Of a DNA stretch of 64,000 nt, positions 31,853 to 41,433 are shown one piece after another. Numbering within the stretch: position 1 is the stretch's first letter; each line of letters starts with the position of its first letter. A program made the position numbers and the translations under genes. The notes beneath the pieces were generated by a model. That model saw only the letters and a list, made by a program, of their open reading frames with translations, did no database searches and was not told the DNA's origin. This DNA comes from CAZSDU01 sp964429135 (GTDB lineage: Bacteria; Bacteroidota; Bacteroidia; Bacteroidales; FEN-979): NCBI GenBank assembly GCA_964429135.1, contig CAYSAU010000018.1:1-64000 (forward strand), given 5' to 3'.

Positions 31853-32981
31853 GGAGTAACTCAAAATTCTGGTTCCTTAAATGGGGGTCAAATCCTGCTT
31901 CCTTGATGGCCTGCTGAATGCCTGAGACACTAAAAGAATGGTTTGCTCCCGCTACGGAAACTACATTTTCTTCCATCATGATACTGCCAAAATCATTGGC
32001 TCCTGCATAAAGACAAAGCTGAGCAGTTTCTTTTCCAACAGTCAGCCAGGAGGCCTGAATGTTGGGAATATTCGGAAGCATGATGCGTGAAATAGCTATC
32101 ATCCGGATATATTCTTGAGCAGTTACTTTGTTTTCCACCTTGAATTTTTCTTTCAGTATTGTGCCCTTGTCCTGGAAAGGCCAGGGAATGAAAGAAAGAA
32201 ATCCTTTATGCCCTGTCGGTTTACTGTCCTGAAGTTCCCTCAGGGAAACCAGGTGTTGCAACCTTTCATCCAGGGTTTCTATATGTCCGAACATCATGGT
32301 TGCAGAAGTCGTCAGATTCATCTGATGAGCTTCCTTCATCACCTCCAGCCACTGACTCGCAGTACATTTAGCCGGTGAAAGTATTTTTCTGACCCTTTCG
32401 GATAAAATTTCGGCACCGGCCCCCGGCAAGCTATCCATTCCTGCATCTACCAGGTGTTGAAGGATATCCCGATAGGTTTTTTTTTCTAATGTTGCAAGAT
32501 GGACGATCTCGGGAGGTCCCAGGGCATGCAGCCGAAGGTCAGGATAGAGTTTTTTCAGCGCTGAAAACAATTCCTGATAAAAGCTTAACCCCAGATGAGG
32601 ATGCATCCCTCCCTGAAGCAACAATTGTCGCCCCCCGAGAAGGTACATTTCATCAATTTTATGGATATATTCTTCCAGCGAAGTGACATAACACCAAGGA
32701 TTGCCGGCAGCCTGGAAGAAGTTGCAAAATTTACAACCGGAAATGCAGGCATTGGTGATGTTAATATTCCGGTCAATGATCCAGGTCACAAGCTGATCAG
32801 GATGAATTCTTTTACGAATCTCATGGCCTACAAACATCAAGGTCGGCAAAGACAAGTTTTCCAACATGGATTTTCCTTCTTCCAGTGACAGGAAGTCACC
32901 GTTCATTGCCTTTTTAATGAGCTTCTCCGTAATTTTCCTAAATTTGTGTTCCAAAGAAGTCTCAAAAGTAAGAAAATCCAT
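31845..32981 (-). CDS. mqnC: Cyclic dehypoxanthinyl futalosine synthase (radical SAM)
   Basis: 378 residues from ATG 32981. Cyclises dehypoxanthine futalosine in the futalosine route to menaquinone. The radical-SAM loop is NACISGCKFCNFF (C-x3-C-x2-C). Family marks are LLQGGMHPHLGLSFYQELF, LHALGPPEIVH, GMDSLPGAGAEIL, ATMMFGHIETLDERL, FIPWPFQDKGT, NIPNIQASWLTVG and GANDFGSIMMEENVV. These fit MqnC better than MqnE. The ATG overlaps the divergent aminopeptidase ATG (CATG). ATG 32906 (MNGDFLSLEEG) is a shorter alternative with a TACTTTTG box upstream, but it would remove a conserved helix. Confidence 0.9.
   Translation of the reverse strand: MDFLTFETSLEHKFRKITEKLIKKAMNGDFLSLEEGKSMLENLSLPTLMFVGHEIRKRIHPDQLVTWIIDRNINITNACISGCKFCNFFQAAGNPWCYVTSLEEYIHKIDEMYLLGGRQLLLQGGMHPHLGLSFYQELFSALKKLYPDLRLHALGPPEIVHLATLEKKTYRDILQHLVDAGMDSLPGAGAEILSERVRKILSPAKCTASQWLEVMKEAHQMNLTTSATMMFGHIETLDERLQHLVSLRELQDSKPTGHKGFLSFIPWPFQDKGTILKEKFKVENKVTAQEYIRMIAISRIMLPNIPNIQASWLTVGKETAQLCLYAGANDFGSIMMEENVVSVAGANHSFSVSGIQQAIKEAGFDPHLRNQNFELLPI
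32939..32946 (+). promoter_or_regulatory. Predicted -7 box of the M17 aminopeptidase gene
   Basis: TAAATTTG, 33 bp before ATG 32980, lying inside the first codons of the divergent mqnC. No clear -33 element. Confidence 0.35.
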
Positions 32982-34452
32982 GCAGCCAATTTTAACTTTA
33001 ACAAGCAAAACCCAGGAAACCGAAAACCTGGTGATAATTGTATCCGGGATTTCCCGCCTGCCTGCCGGAATTTTTAGTAAAGCTGAAAAAGCATTTATCC
33101 GTCACCAGAAAGAAGAACTGAAAAAGGAAACCGTTATCATCAACCACCTGAATACTTGGATATACCTGTTTTTTCTTCCGCTGGAGAAAGAATTCAATGA
33201 CCGTTTGGAATGTTGTCGTATTGCGGGTGAAAAAACCGGGAAAAGCCTGAATGAAAGAAGAATTCAGAAGGTGGTTATTTTCGATGCAGCAAAAAAAACC
33301 AGGGAAGTCATGGCTTTTGCAGAAGGAATGTCAATGGGGAATTATCAATTTTTGAAATATAAAAATGAAAAAGAGAATATCCATACGCTGAAAGAGATCG
33401 AAATTTATTCTGAGGGATCAGGAAAGTCAGGTTTGCAGGAATTAAGTCAAAGGATACAGCAGTTGAATATCCTTACAGATGCTGTTTTTCGTTGCCGTGA
33501 TTTGATCAACGAGCCCGGCTCTTTTCTGACTGCGCTGGTTTTTGCCCAGGAGGTTTCATTCATGGCAAAACAATGTGGCGCAAGGGTGGAAGTGATGAAC
33601 AAGAAAAAGCTTGAAGCTTTGCAGATGGGAGGAATACTGGGTGTCAACAAAGGAAGTCATGAACCACCGACTTTGACCATAATGGAATGGAAACCGGATT
33701 CAGCAAGGAATAATCATCCCATCGTGTTAATTGGAAAAGGAGTGGTTTATGATAGCGGCGGCATGAATTTAAAGACCGGGAACTCTATGTTGAACATGAA
33801 GGATGATATGTCGGGGGCCGCTGCCGTTGCTGCAAGTATTTATGCTGTAGCCATGGCCCAGTTACCTGTCCATGTAATCGGATTGATGCCTGCTACCGAC
33901 AACAAACCCGGCCCTCAAGCCCTATGTTCAGGTGATGTGATCAGCATGCACAACGGCATGAATGTGGAAGTTGTGGATACCGATGCAGAAGGACGCTTGC
34001 TTCTGGCCGATGCCCTGAGTTATGCGCGAAAATTTCATCCTGAACTGGTGATAGACCTGGCTACACTCACGGGATCCGCGGTTCGTGCCTTAGGAAATTC
34101 AGCAGCCGTTGGCATGCAATGCAAAGCCAAAGCGGAAATGGAGGAACTTAAAAATTCCGGGTTCAGGGTAAATGAACGAATTGTTGAATTTCCAATGTGG
34201 GAGGACTATGCCGAAAGTCTGAAATCCGAGGTTGCGGATATAAAAAACCTGGGCAAACCCGAAGCTGGATCAATCATTGCCGGAAAATTCCTGGAAAAAT
34301 TTACGGATTATCCTTTTATCCACCTCGATATTGCCGGTCCTGCCTTTCTCGAAAAAACAGACACCTATCGCGGACAAGGCGGAACCGGATACGGTGTTAG
34401 GCTGCTATTTGATTACCTTTGTAAAAAATATTCAACATGGATCAAACAATAG
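32980..34452 (+). CDS. M17 leucyl aminopeptidase
   Basis: 490 residues from ATG 32980. A two-metal, usually hexameric cytosolic aminopeptidase. The C-terminal catalytic domain shows VLIGKGVVYDSGGMNLKTG (metal Lys and Asp), MKDDMSGAAAVAAS, GLMPATDNKPGPQALCSGDVI, NVEVVDTDAEGRLLLADAL (the NTDAEGRL signature with Val for Asn) and LATLTGSAVRALG. The last part has FLEKFTDYPFIHLDIAGPAF and the GGTGYGVRLL end. The N-terminal domain is divergent. A longer in-frame extension to 32866 lies within mqnC and was rejected. It overlaps pdxA by 16 bp. Confidence 0.92.
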   Translation: MQPILTLTSKTQETENLVIIVSGISRLPAGIFSKAEKAFIRHQKEELKKETVIINHLNTWIYLFFLPLEKEFNDRLECCRIAGEKTGKSLNERRIQKVVIFDAAKKTREVMAFAEGMSMGNYQFLKYKNEKENIHTLKEIEIYSEGSGKSGLQELSQRIQQLNILTDAVFRCRDLINEPGSFLTALVFAQEVSFMAKQCGARVEVMNKKKLEALQMGGILGVNKGSHEPPTLTIMEWKPDSARNNHPIVLIGKGVVYDSGGMNLKTGNSMLNMKDDMSGAAAVAASIYAVAMAQLPVHVIGLMPATDNKPGPQALCSGDVISMHNGMNVEVVDTDAEGRLLLADALSYARKFHPELVIDLATLTGSAVRALGNSAAVGMQCKAKAEMEELKNSGFRVNERIVEFPMWEDYAESLKSEVADIKNLGKPEAGSIIAGKFLEKFTDYPFIHLDIAGPAFLEKTDTYRGQGGTGYGVRLLFDYLCKKYSTWIKQ

Positions 34453-35507
34453 ATAAGGAAAAGAGAATACGCGTAGGAATCTCTCATGGTGATATGAATG
34501 GGGTGAGCTATGAGATCATCATTAAAACCTTACAGGACCAACGTTTGATGGAAAATTACACCATCATCGTTTATGGCAGTTCTAAAGTGGCTTCCTATTA
34601 CAGAAAGACGCTGAACATCAATGATTTTAATTTTAACCTGATAAAAAAAGCCGACCTGGCTCATCCCCGCCGCCCTAATATTATCAATATTCATGATGAA
34701 GAAGTTAAGATAGATCTGGGGAAATCCACTTCCATTGCCGGCGAACTTGCGTTTTTATCCCTGGAGGCAGTCACAGATGATCTTCAGAAAAACCAGGTTG
34801 ATGTGTTGGTTACAGCCCCCATTAATAAAAAGAATATTCAATCCCAAACATTTACTTTTCCGGGACATACCGAATACCTGGCAAAAAAGTTCCATACCGA
34901 TGATTATTTAATGCTGATGATCAATAATAAATTCCGTATCGGAGTGGTCACCGGGCATATTCCCATTCACAAGATTAAAGAAACCTTAACCGAAGCCCTC
35001 TTGCTTCAGAAAATTCAAATTCTTCATCACTCCCTGCTCCGGGATTTTGGTATTGTAAAACCGAAAATAGCCGTTCTGGCACTGAACCCCCATGCCGGTG
35101 ATGAGGGATTAATTGGGGATGAAGATCAAAAGATCATCCTTCCGGCTATACAGAAAGCTTACCTCCAGAACATTCTGGCTTTCGGACCCTATCCTGCAGA
35201 CGGATTTTTCGGATCAGCAAACTTTTTACATTTTGATGGCATACTGGCGATGTATCACGATCAGGGCATGCTGCCTTTTAAACTTATATCTTTTGAAGAA
35301 GGGGTCAATTTCACTGCCGGATTGCCCATTGTCAGGACTTCTCCCGCCCATGGAACAGCCTATGACCTTGCCGGGAAAAACGAAGCTTCTCCGGAAGCAT
35401 TTCGAAATGCCTTGTATATGGCTTGCGATATTTTTACCCATCGGCAGGAATATGATGAAATCCATGCCAATCCATTGTTCCCTGAAGTGGCAAGCGGAGA
35501 AAAATGA
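34437..35507 (+). CDS. pdxA: 4-hydroxythreonine-4-phosphate dehydrogenase PdxA
   Basis: 356 residues. NAD-dependent oxidation in DXP-dependent pyridoxal phosphate synthesis. VGISHGDMNGVSYEIIIKTL is the family start. VLVTAPINKKNIQ and FPGHTEYLAKKF carry the first metal His. LALNPHAGDEGLIGDEDQ and AMYHDQGMLPFK supply the other His ligands. GLPIVRTSPAHGTAYDLAGKNEASPEAF is the C-terminal signature. It overlaps the aminopeptidase gene by 16 bp and murF-alr by 4 bp (ATGA), so the three are translationally linked. PLP made with its help is the cofactor of the alanine racemase half of the next protein. Confidence 0.95.
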   Translation: MDQTIDKEKRIRVGISHGDMNGVSYEIIIKTLQDQRLMENYTIIVYGSSKVASYYRKTLNINDFNFNLIKKADLAHPRRPNIINIHDEEVKIDLGKSTSIAGELAFLSLEAVTDDLQKNQVDVLVTAPINKKNIQSQTFTFPGHTEYLAKKFHTDDYLMLMINNKFRIGVVTGHIPIHKIKETLTEALLLQKIQILHHSLLRDFGIVKPKIAVLALNPHAGDEGLIGDEDQKIILPAIQKAYLQNILAFGPYPADGFFGSANFLHFDGILAMYHDQGMLPFKLISFEEGVNFTAGLPIVRTSPAHGTAYDLAGKNEASPEAFRNALYMACDIFTHRQEYDEIHANPLFPEVASGEK

Positions 35508-38017
35508 ATCATCTGACAGTATCGGAGGTTGTCAGAATTACCTGCGGGATATTGTATGCTACCCGCCAGGATGATCCAGGCATCAGAGAATTACTCATTG
35601 ACAGCCGCCGCTTGATACAACCTGAACATTGCCTTTTTATCGCCCTGGTCACCTCCCGTAATGATGGGCATCATTATATCGGAGAACTGTATGAGAAAGG
35701 GGTCAGGAATTTTCTTATAAGCCGTATGGAAAATGAAAGATACCAGATGCCTGATGCCTGTTTTATTGTTGTTCCGGACACCCTGGAGGCAATGCAGCAA
35801 TTGGCGGCATTTCAACGCATGCGGTTTACTGTTCCGGTGATCGGAATCACCGGGAGCAATGGGAAAACCATAGTCAAAGAATGGCTGTTTCAAATGCTAT
35901 GCCGCGATTATAAAATCGTCCGCAGCCCGAAAAGCTATAATTCCCAGATCGGAGTCCCCCTTTCCGTGTGGAAAATGGAAGCCTGGAATACCTTAGCCAT
36001 CTTTGAAGCAGGAATTTCCAAACCTGGGGAAATGACTAAACTGGAACGCATCATCCAACCCACCATTGGTATCTTTACCAATATCGGAACTGCCCATGAT
36101 GAACATTTTTTAGAACAGCGACAGAAAGTGGAGGAAAAACTTAAGCTTTTCATCCATTCAGCAACCCTCGTTTATTGTGCCGATCATCATCTGATCACAG
36201 AAGTATTACGATCGGATCCTGCCTTTTCAGGGCTGAAAACCTTTACCTGGAGCCGGAACTGTGAAGCTGATCTTCACTTAAAAACCATTGATAAATCCAT
36301 GCGGTCAACATACATCACCGCGAGTTATCAATCATCGGAATATTCATTTTCCTTTCCTTTTATCGATGATGCTTCCATTGAAAATATTATGCATTGCTGG
36401 GCCACCATGATCGTGCTGGGCCATCCTGCATCCTGCATCTTGCATCCCGCTGCTGCCCTTGCCCCCATTGCTATGCGCCTGGAACTGAAAGAAGCCATCA
36501 ATCATTGCTCACTGATCAACGATAGTTATAATTCCGATTTCAATTCCCTAAGTATTGCCATTGATTTTCTGGAACAGCAAACCCGGCAGCGAAAAAAAAC
36601 CATTATCCTCAGCGATATTTTGCAAAGTGGAAGGAATAAGGAAGAGCTCTATCAGGAAATTGCCGAATTGTTGCTCCTGAAAAAGGTCGATAGAATTATT
36701 GGCATTGGCAGGGATATTTCCAAATATGCCGATAAATTCAGCATGTCAAAGATCTTTTTCGAAAAAACCGAAGATTTTCTTGACCATTTCCCACTATCCT
36801 CCTTTCAAAATGAAAGCATTTTACTTAAAGGTGCACGTATCTTTGAGTTTGAAAAGATCAGCAGCGTATTGCAGCAAAAATCCCATGAGACGGTTTTGGA
36901 AATAAACATTGATGCACTGATTCATAACCTGAATTATTTTCGTGCCAAACTGAATCCAGGGACAAAAGTAATGGTTATGGTCAAAGCATTTTCATACGGC
37001 AGCGGGAGCTATGAGATTGCCAACGTACTACAGTTTTATCATGCCGACTATCTGGCCGTAGCCTATGCCGATGAAGGGGTGGAACTGAGAAAGGCAGGAA
37101 TCAGGCTACCCATTATGGTCATGAGCCCGGAAGAACACAGCCTCGATATTCTGCTGAAATACAACCTTGAACCTGAAATTTACAACTTTCGCATTCTTCG
37201 CCTTCTCGAAGAAGCCATTGCCAGAAATCAGACTTCCGGGCAGGAGGCCATTCGCATTCACATTAAACTGGATACCGGAATGCATCGCCTGGGTTTCACG
37301 GAAAACGAGCTCGATGAATTGATCCGGATTCTTCTTGATAAATCCGGTATCCATATCCAATCGGTTTTCTCTCATCTGGCTGCCAGCGAGGATCCTTCAG
37401 AAGAAGTGTTCACCCGCAGGCAAATCAGGGTCTTTAATGAAATGAGCAGAAAGATAACCAGTAAGTTTGGCTATCCCATCATCAGACATATTCTGAATTC
37501 TGCAGGAATAAGCCGTTTCCCTGATGCCCAGATGGACATGGTCAGGCTGGGCATTGGTCTTTATGGAATAGGTATGGATGAAGAAGAACAATTACAACTG
37601 AGGAATGTGAGTACCCTGAAATCAGTGATCACTCAGATCAAGCATATTTCAGCTGGCGATACCATCGGGTACAACCGAATGGGAAACGCCGTGAAAGACA
37701 AAATTATTGCCATCGTTCCGGTTGGATATGCCGATGGATTGAACCGACGGCTGGGAAATGGCCGAGGCTCATTGTATATTCATGGAGAACCGGCTCCCAT
37801 CATTGGCAATATCTGCATGGACCTGACCATGATCGATATCACGGATTTGTCTTCATCTGTAACCGCGCAACCTGTCTCTGCCAGGGAAGGAGATGAAGTC
37901 ATCATTTTCGGGGAGAAACATCCTGTGACCGAATTGTCCAGGCAACTTGACACCATTCCCTATGAGATCCTGACAGGTATTTCACGACGGGTAAAAAGAA
38001 TATATTATTATGAATAA
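35504..38017 (+). CDS. murF-alr: Bifunctional MurF ligase / alanine racemase
   Basis: 837 residues. The N-terminal ~450 residues are MurF-like (UDP-MurNAc-tripeptide:D-Ala-D-Ala ligase): the P-loop GITGSNGKTIVKEWL, FEAGISKPGEM, TNIGTAHDEH and INDSYNSDFNSL. The C-terminal ~370 residues are alanine racemase: VMVKAFSYGSGSYEI with the PLP Lys, LDTGMHRLGF, HILNSAGISRFPDAQMDMVRLGIGLYG, IGYNRMG with the catalytic Tyr, and VPVGYADGLNRRLG. This fusion is a Bacteroidota hallmark and couples D-Ala supply to its use. A heptamer repeat (36422-36449) encodes HPASCILHPA just before the MurF NDSYNSD region. Confidence 0.96.
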   Translation: MNHLTVSEVVRITCGILYATRQDDPGIRELLIDSRRLIQPEHCLFIALVTSRNDGHHYIGELYEKGVRNFLISRMENERYQMPDACFIVVPDTLEAMQQLAAFQRMRFTVPVIGITGSNGKTIVKEWLFQMLCRDYKIVRSPKSYNSQIGVPLSVWKMEAWNTLAIFEAGISKPGEMTKLERIIQPTIGIFTNIGTAHDEHFLEQRQKVEEKLKLFIHSATLVYCADHHLITEVLRSDPAFSGLKTFTWSRNCEADLHLKTIDKSMRSTYITASYQSSEYSFSFPFIDDASIENIMHCWATMIVLGHPASCILHPAAALAPIAMRLELKEAINHCSLINDSYNSDFNSLSIAIDFLEQQTRQRKKTIILSDILQSGRNKEELYQEIAELLLLKKVDRIIGIGRDISKYADKFSMSKIFFEKTEDFLDHFPLSSFQNESILLKGARIFEFEKISSVLQQKSHETVLEINIDALIHNLNYFRAKLNPGTKVMVMVKAFSYGSGSYEIANVLQFYHADYLAVAYADEGVELRKAGIRLPIMVMSPEEHSLDILLKYNLEPEIYNFRILRLLEEAIARNQTSGQEAIRIHIKLDTGMHRLGFTENELDELIRILLDKSGIHIQSVFSHLAASEDPSEEVFTRRQIRVFNEMSRKITSKFGYPIIRHILNSAGISRFPDAQMDMVRLGIGLYGIGMDEEEQLQLRNVSTLKSVITQIKHISAGDTIGYNRMGNAVKDKIIAIVPVGYADGLNRRLGNGRGSLYIHGEPAPIIGNICMDLTMIDITDLSSSVTAQPVSAREGDEVIIFGEKHPVTELSRQLDTIPYEILTGISRRVKRIYYYE
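36422..36449 (+). repeat. Heptamer microrepeat inside murF
   Basis: CATCCTG (36422), CATCCTG (36429), CATCTTG (36436) and CATCCCG (36443), contiguous and without gaps. It encodes GHPASCILHPA in the loop before the conserved PIAMRLELKE segment of MurF. Confidence 0.85.
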
Positions 38018-38026
38018 CCTTATTCT

Positions 38027-38761
38027 ATGAGCTTGACCATACTGAGTATCATCATTCCTGCTTACAACGAAGCGAATACTATCCATCTTATTTTGGATAA
38101 AGTATTGGCAGTTGAGCTTATCGCTGGAGTGCAGAAAGAAATCATCATTGTTAACGACCATAGCTGCGATGAAACGGAAAAGGTGGTTTCAGCGTACATC
38201 CATGAACATCCGGGAGAAAAAATCATTTCTTTTACCCAGGAAACCAATCAGGGGAAAGGAGCTGCCATCCATCGTGGCATTCATGAGGCTGGAGGCGATT
38301 TTATAATCATTCAGGATGCTGATCTGGAGTACGATCCCAATGAATACAATATCCTGCTTAAGCCCATCCTGGATGGCTTTGCCGATGTCGTGTTCGGATC
38401 CCGTTTTATGGGAGGGAGACCGCATCGCATTCTCTTCTTTTGGCATTCCATCGGGAACAAGATCCTGACCTTCGTTTCCAATATGTTCACCAACTTGAAC
38501 CTGACGGATATGGAAACCTGCTATAAATTATTCAGGGCAGATCTGATAAAAAAGCTTTCCCTGAAAGAAAAACGATTTGGATTTGAACCAGAAGTGACTA
38601 GTAAAATAGCCCGTTTCCCGAAGATCAGGATATATGAAGTGGGAATTTCCTATTATGGACGAACTTATGAGGAAGGGAAAAAAATCGGCATGAAAGATGC
38701 TTTCCGTGCCTTGTGGTGCCTCCTGAAATACAATGTTTTTGACCGGAAATACCTGAAATAG
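38027..38761 (+). CDS. Family 2 glycosyltransferase
   Basis: 244 residues. GT-A fold with LSIIIPAYNEANTIHLILDKV, IIIVNDHSCDETEKV, NQGKGAAIHRGIHEAGGDFIIIQDADLEYDP (the DxD-like metal site QDADLEYDP) and VVFGSRFMG. The end, ETCYKLFRADLIKKLSLKEKRFGFEPEVTSKIAR and GISYYGRTYEEGKKIGMKDA, is typical of DPM1/polyprenyl-phosphate sugar transferases. No membrane helices are evident. It is 9 bp after murF-alr and heads the acylation cluster. It may load the lipid carrier that feeds the glycan, or glycosylate it directly. Confidence 0.9.
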   Translation: MSLTILSIIIPAYNEANTIHLILDKVLAVELIAGVQKEIIIVNDHSCDETEKVVSAYIHEHPGEKIISFTQETNQGKGAAIHRGIHEAGGDFIIIQDADLEYDPNEYNILLKPILDGFADVVFGSRFMGGRPHRILFFWHSIGNKILTFVSNMFTNLNLTDMETCYKLFRADLIKKLSLKEKRFGFEPEVTSKIARFPKIRIYEVGISYYGRTYEEGKKIGMKDAFRALWCLLKYNVFDRKYLK

Positions 38762-38781
38762 TCTTTCTCAGTTTTTAATGC

Positions 38782-39930
38782 ATGATTAGAGTAAAAAAAA
38801 ACGTCTTCCTGGTTCTCGTGATATTGTTGTGTTTGCCTTTGGTTCAGGACAATGTTTCTCTTTTTTCTTCCAAATCCCTGGATGGATACCAGCCTTCAAT
38901 CACCAAACCTTCATTTTCAATCGGAGGTTTTTTAAATCAGGCTTTTCAGGATAGCCTGAACCCATTTCTGGAAAGCAGAATCCCTTTTAGACCTGATCTT
39001 GTTCGTTTGCATAACCAAATAGATTTCAGCTTATTTGGAGTTCCCCATGCCCATAAGATCATTGTTGGCAAAAATAATTATTTATTCGAAGAACCATATA
39101 TCAAAGCCTATCTGGGTCATGATTTCTTCGGGAGACAAAAAATTGATGCCAGGATTTCGCAGTTTAAGGAACTTCAGGAACTCCTTTGGAATGAAAAAAG
39201 AATCCTGATGCTTGTTGTTTTTGCTCCAGATAAAGGCAGCTTTTATTCCGAAAAAATACCTGAGCGTTATTTGAAATCCAAGAAGGATACCACCAACTAT
39301 CAATGGTATAAGCAGGGCTTGGAAAAAACGGGTGTCAATTTTATTGATTTCCATGCATGGTTCCTGAAAATTAAAGATACTTCCCGCTATGTATTGTACC
39401 CGAAAACAGGCATTCACTGGAGCACCTATGGAGCATATCTTGCAATGGATTCTTTGATACATTATTTAAGCAGGAAGCTGGAAATAACCCTGCCTGAGCC
39501 TGTCCTCGAAAAACTGGAATTTACCAGCATTGCCCGTGAAAAGGATGATGATATGGCACAGGCTTTAAACCTGATCTGGAACATCCCTCATCCGGCGCTA
39601 GCCTATCCCCATATCCTTTACTGGAAAACCAATACTGAAAAGAAGCCATCTGCCTTATTTATTGGCGATAGTTTCTACTTTTGCTGGTCTGAATCAGGTT
39701 ATATTAAAAACATCTTTAGCAACGAAGAATTCTGGTACTATGATCATGATGTTTATCTTAATGGGGTCAAGCAAAAAGAGATAGTCAGCGACTTAAACCT
39801 GAAAGCGTGTATCGACAGACAGAATGCTATTGTTTTCATTCAAACCAATGCAGGTTACGGTAATGCAGGTTACTGGTTTGTTGACCGGGTGCTGGCATTA
39901 ATGAGAGATACAATAAAAGAGGTCAAGTGA
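38782..39930 (+). CDS. AlgJ/AlgX-like O-acyltransferase protein, copy 1
   Basis: 382 residues with an N-terminal anchor or signal (VFLVLVILLCLPLVQDNVSLF). SGNH-type AlgX/AlgJ-like regions: HKIIVGKNNYLFEE, LMLVVFAPDKGSFYSEKIPERY, VLYPKTGIHWSTYGAYLAMD and ALFIGDSFYFCW, with the Ser nucleophile candidate in GDS. The AlgX D-x-H dyad appears as G-I-H-W, so Asp is replaced by Gly. AlgJ/AlgX proteins move acetyl groups from an MBOAT partner onto periplasmic polysaccharide. Paralogous to the 490-residue protein beyond the MBOAT gene. The glycan is unknown. Confidence 0.82.
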   Translation: MIRVKKNVFLVLVILLCLPLVQDNVSLFSSKSLDGYQPSITKPSFSIGGFLNQAFQDSLNPFLESRIPFRPDLVRLHNQIDFSLFGVPHAHKIIVGKNNYLFEEPYIKAYLGHDFFGRQKIDARISQFKELQELLWNEKRILMLVVFAPDKGSFYSEKIPERYLKSKKDTTNYQWYKQGLEKTGVNFIDFHAWFLKIKDTSRYVLYPKTGIHWSTYGAYLAMDSLIHYLSRKLEITLPEPVLEKLEFTSIAREKDDDMAQALNLIWNIPHPALAYPHILYWKTNTEKKPSALFIGDSFYFCWSESGYIKNIFSNEEFWYYDHDVYLNGVKQKEIVSDLNLKACIDRQNAIVFIQTNAGYGNAGYWFVDRVLALMRDTIKEVK

Positions 39931-39957
39931 CAAAGATCAATAAATAAAAAGCAAGTT

Positions 39958-41415
39958 ATGGTTTTCAGCAGTAGTCTGTTTTTACTTTATTTCTTACCGG
40001 TTTTTCTGATCCTTTATTTTTTATTACCCAGACAGTTCAAAAACGGTTTTATCCTGTTGATCAGTGTTTTTTTCTATGCCTGGGGAGCGCCGAATTTTGT
40101 GTTTTACATTGCCGGATCCGTAATCCTGGATTATCTGCTGATCCGAGGGATGATAAACGCCACTGGGATAAAACGCAGATTGTTCTTCTGGATTTCTGTT
40201 ATATTAAATCTTGGACTTCTGCTGTACTTCAAGTACATGAATTTTTTTGTTGATCAGTTTCAACTTCTGGAAGGATGGTTCGGAATCAACCCCGGCTCCT
40301 GGACAAAAATTGCCTTACCGGTAGGTATTTCATTCATTACATTTCAAAAATTGGCTTGCACGCTCGACATTTATAAAAAGCAATTCGCTGGGTTTAAGCA
40401 TTTCTGGGATTATGCTTTATATGTTTTCATGTTTCCACAGTTACTGGCTGGCCCGATCGTAAGACCTGGCCAAATTGCAAGCCAGATAGAGGATAGGCAA
40501 AACCGGGATTCAATCGACGACCGCTTAATCGGGTTTTACCGCTTCGTTATCGGTCTTTCAAAAAAGGTACTGATTGCCGATGTCCTCGGCCTGACCGTCA
40601 ACGAAATATTCAGTCTTGAATTGCAAGATCTTTCCAGCGGACTGGCTTGGCTAGGGGCCATTGCCTATACTTTTCAGATCTATTTCGACTTTTCAGGATA
40701 TTCCGACATGGCAATAGGCCTGGCCAGAATGATGGGATTTAAACTCCCGGAGAATTTTAATAGTCCTTATATTTCCCAAAGCATCACTGAATTCTGGAGA
40801 CGCTGGCATATCACCCTTTCTTTCTGGTTCCGCGATTATGTGTTTCTACCCCTGGCCTATGCCACTTCCAGGAAATTGCCCAAAGAACATTATTTCGGAT
40901 TGCGTGCTGATAAAATTATTTATCTTATTGCCACTTCTGTTACGTTTCTCCTTTGTGGTTTGTGGCATGGTGCGGCCTGGACCTTTATTGCCTGGGGAGT
41001 TTTCCAGGGTATTTTCCTGATCATCGACAGGCTTTTTCTGTTAAAATATCTGAAAAAAATCGGAAAAGTTCCTGGTATACTCTTTACTTTTTTTATTCTC
41101 ACCCTTGGATGGGTCATTTTTCGTTCGGAAACTCTGCCGGATGCCCAGGCTTTCATAGCCAGGATGTTTGCCTTCCGATCTGCGGAAAATGAAGTCTGGC
41201 TAAACCCGAAATTCTGGACCATACTGAGCCTGGCCATGATTTTCTCTTTCTGGGGTGTAAGGAAAAAAATTGAAGGCTGGATCGATCGTCTTTATAATAT
41301 CCCTGAAAATTCAACTATTCTGATCCTGTCGGTGCTGTCGATTATACTCTTTATTTTAAGCGAAGCAGCCATAACTTCTTCAGGGTTCAATCCTTTCATT
41401 TATTTCAGATTTTAA
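39958..41415 (+). CDS. MBOAT-family membrane acyltransferase (AlgI-like)
   Basis: 485 residues and about ten membrane helices. The AlgI signature is present: LPVGISFITFQKLACTLDIYK, FPQLLAGPIVRPGQI, FQIYFDFSGYSDMAIGLARMMGF, SITEFWRRWHITLSFWFRDYVFLPL and LCGLWHGAAWTFIAWG, where the His of LWHGA is the invariant MBOAT residue. It would pass an acyl (most often acetyl) group from the cytosol across the inner membrane to a periplasmic acceptor. The two AlgJ/AlgX-like genes on either side are its expected partners. It starts 27 bp after copy 1. Confidence 0.93.
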   Translation: MVFSSSLFLLYFLPVFLILYFLLPRQFKNGFILLISVFFYAWGAPNFVFYIAGSVILDYLLIRGMINATGIKRRLFFWISVILNLGLLLYFKYMNFFVDQFQLLEGWFGINPGSWTKIALPVGISFITFQKLACTLDIYKKQFAGFKHFWDYALYVFMFPQLLAGPIVRPGQIASQIEDRQNRDSIDDRLIGFYRFVIGLSKKVLIADVLGLTVNEIFSLELQDLSSGLAWLGAIAYTFQIYFDFSGYSDMAIGLARMMGFKLPENFNSPYISQSITEFWRRWHITLSFWFRDYVFLPLAYATSRKLPKEHYFGLRADKIIYLIATSVTFLLCGLWHGAAWTFIAWGVFQGIFLIIDRLFLLKYLKKIGKVPGILFTFFILTLGWVIFRSETLPDAQAFIARMFAFRSAENEVWLNPKFWTILSLAMIFSFWGVRKKIEGWIDRLYNIPENSTILILSVLSIILFILSEAAITSSGFNPFIYFRF

Positions 41416-41433
41416 TCTCGGGGAGACGGGTAA

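Noticed and set aside
35504..38017. MurF-alanine racemase fusion as an assembly error
   Set aside because: Both halves are complete and in one frame, and this fusion is standard in Bacteroidota.
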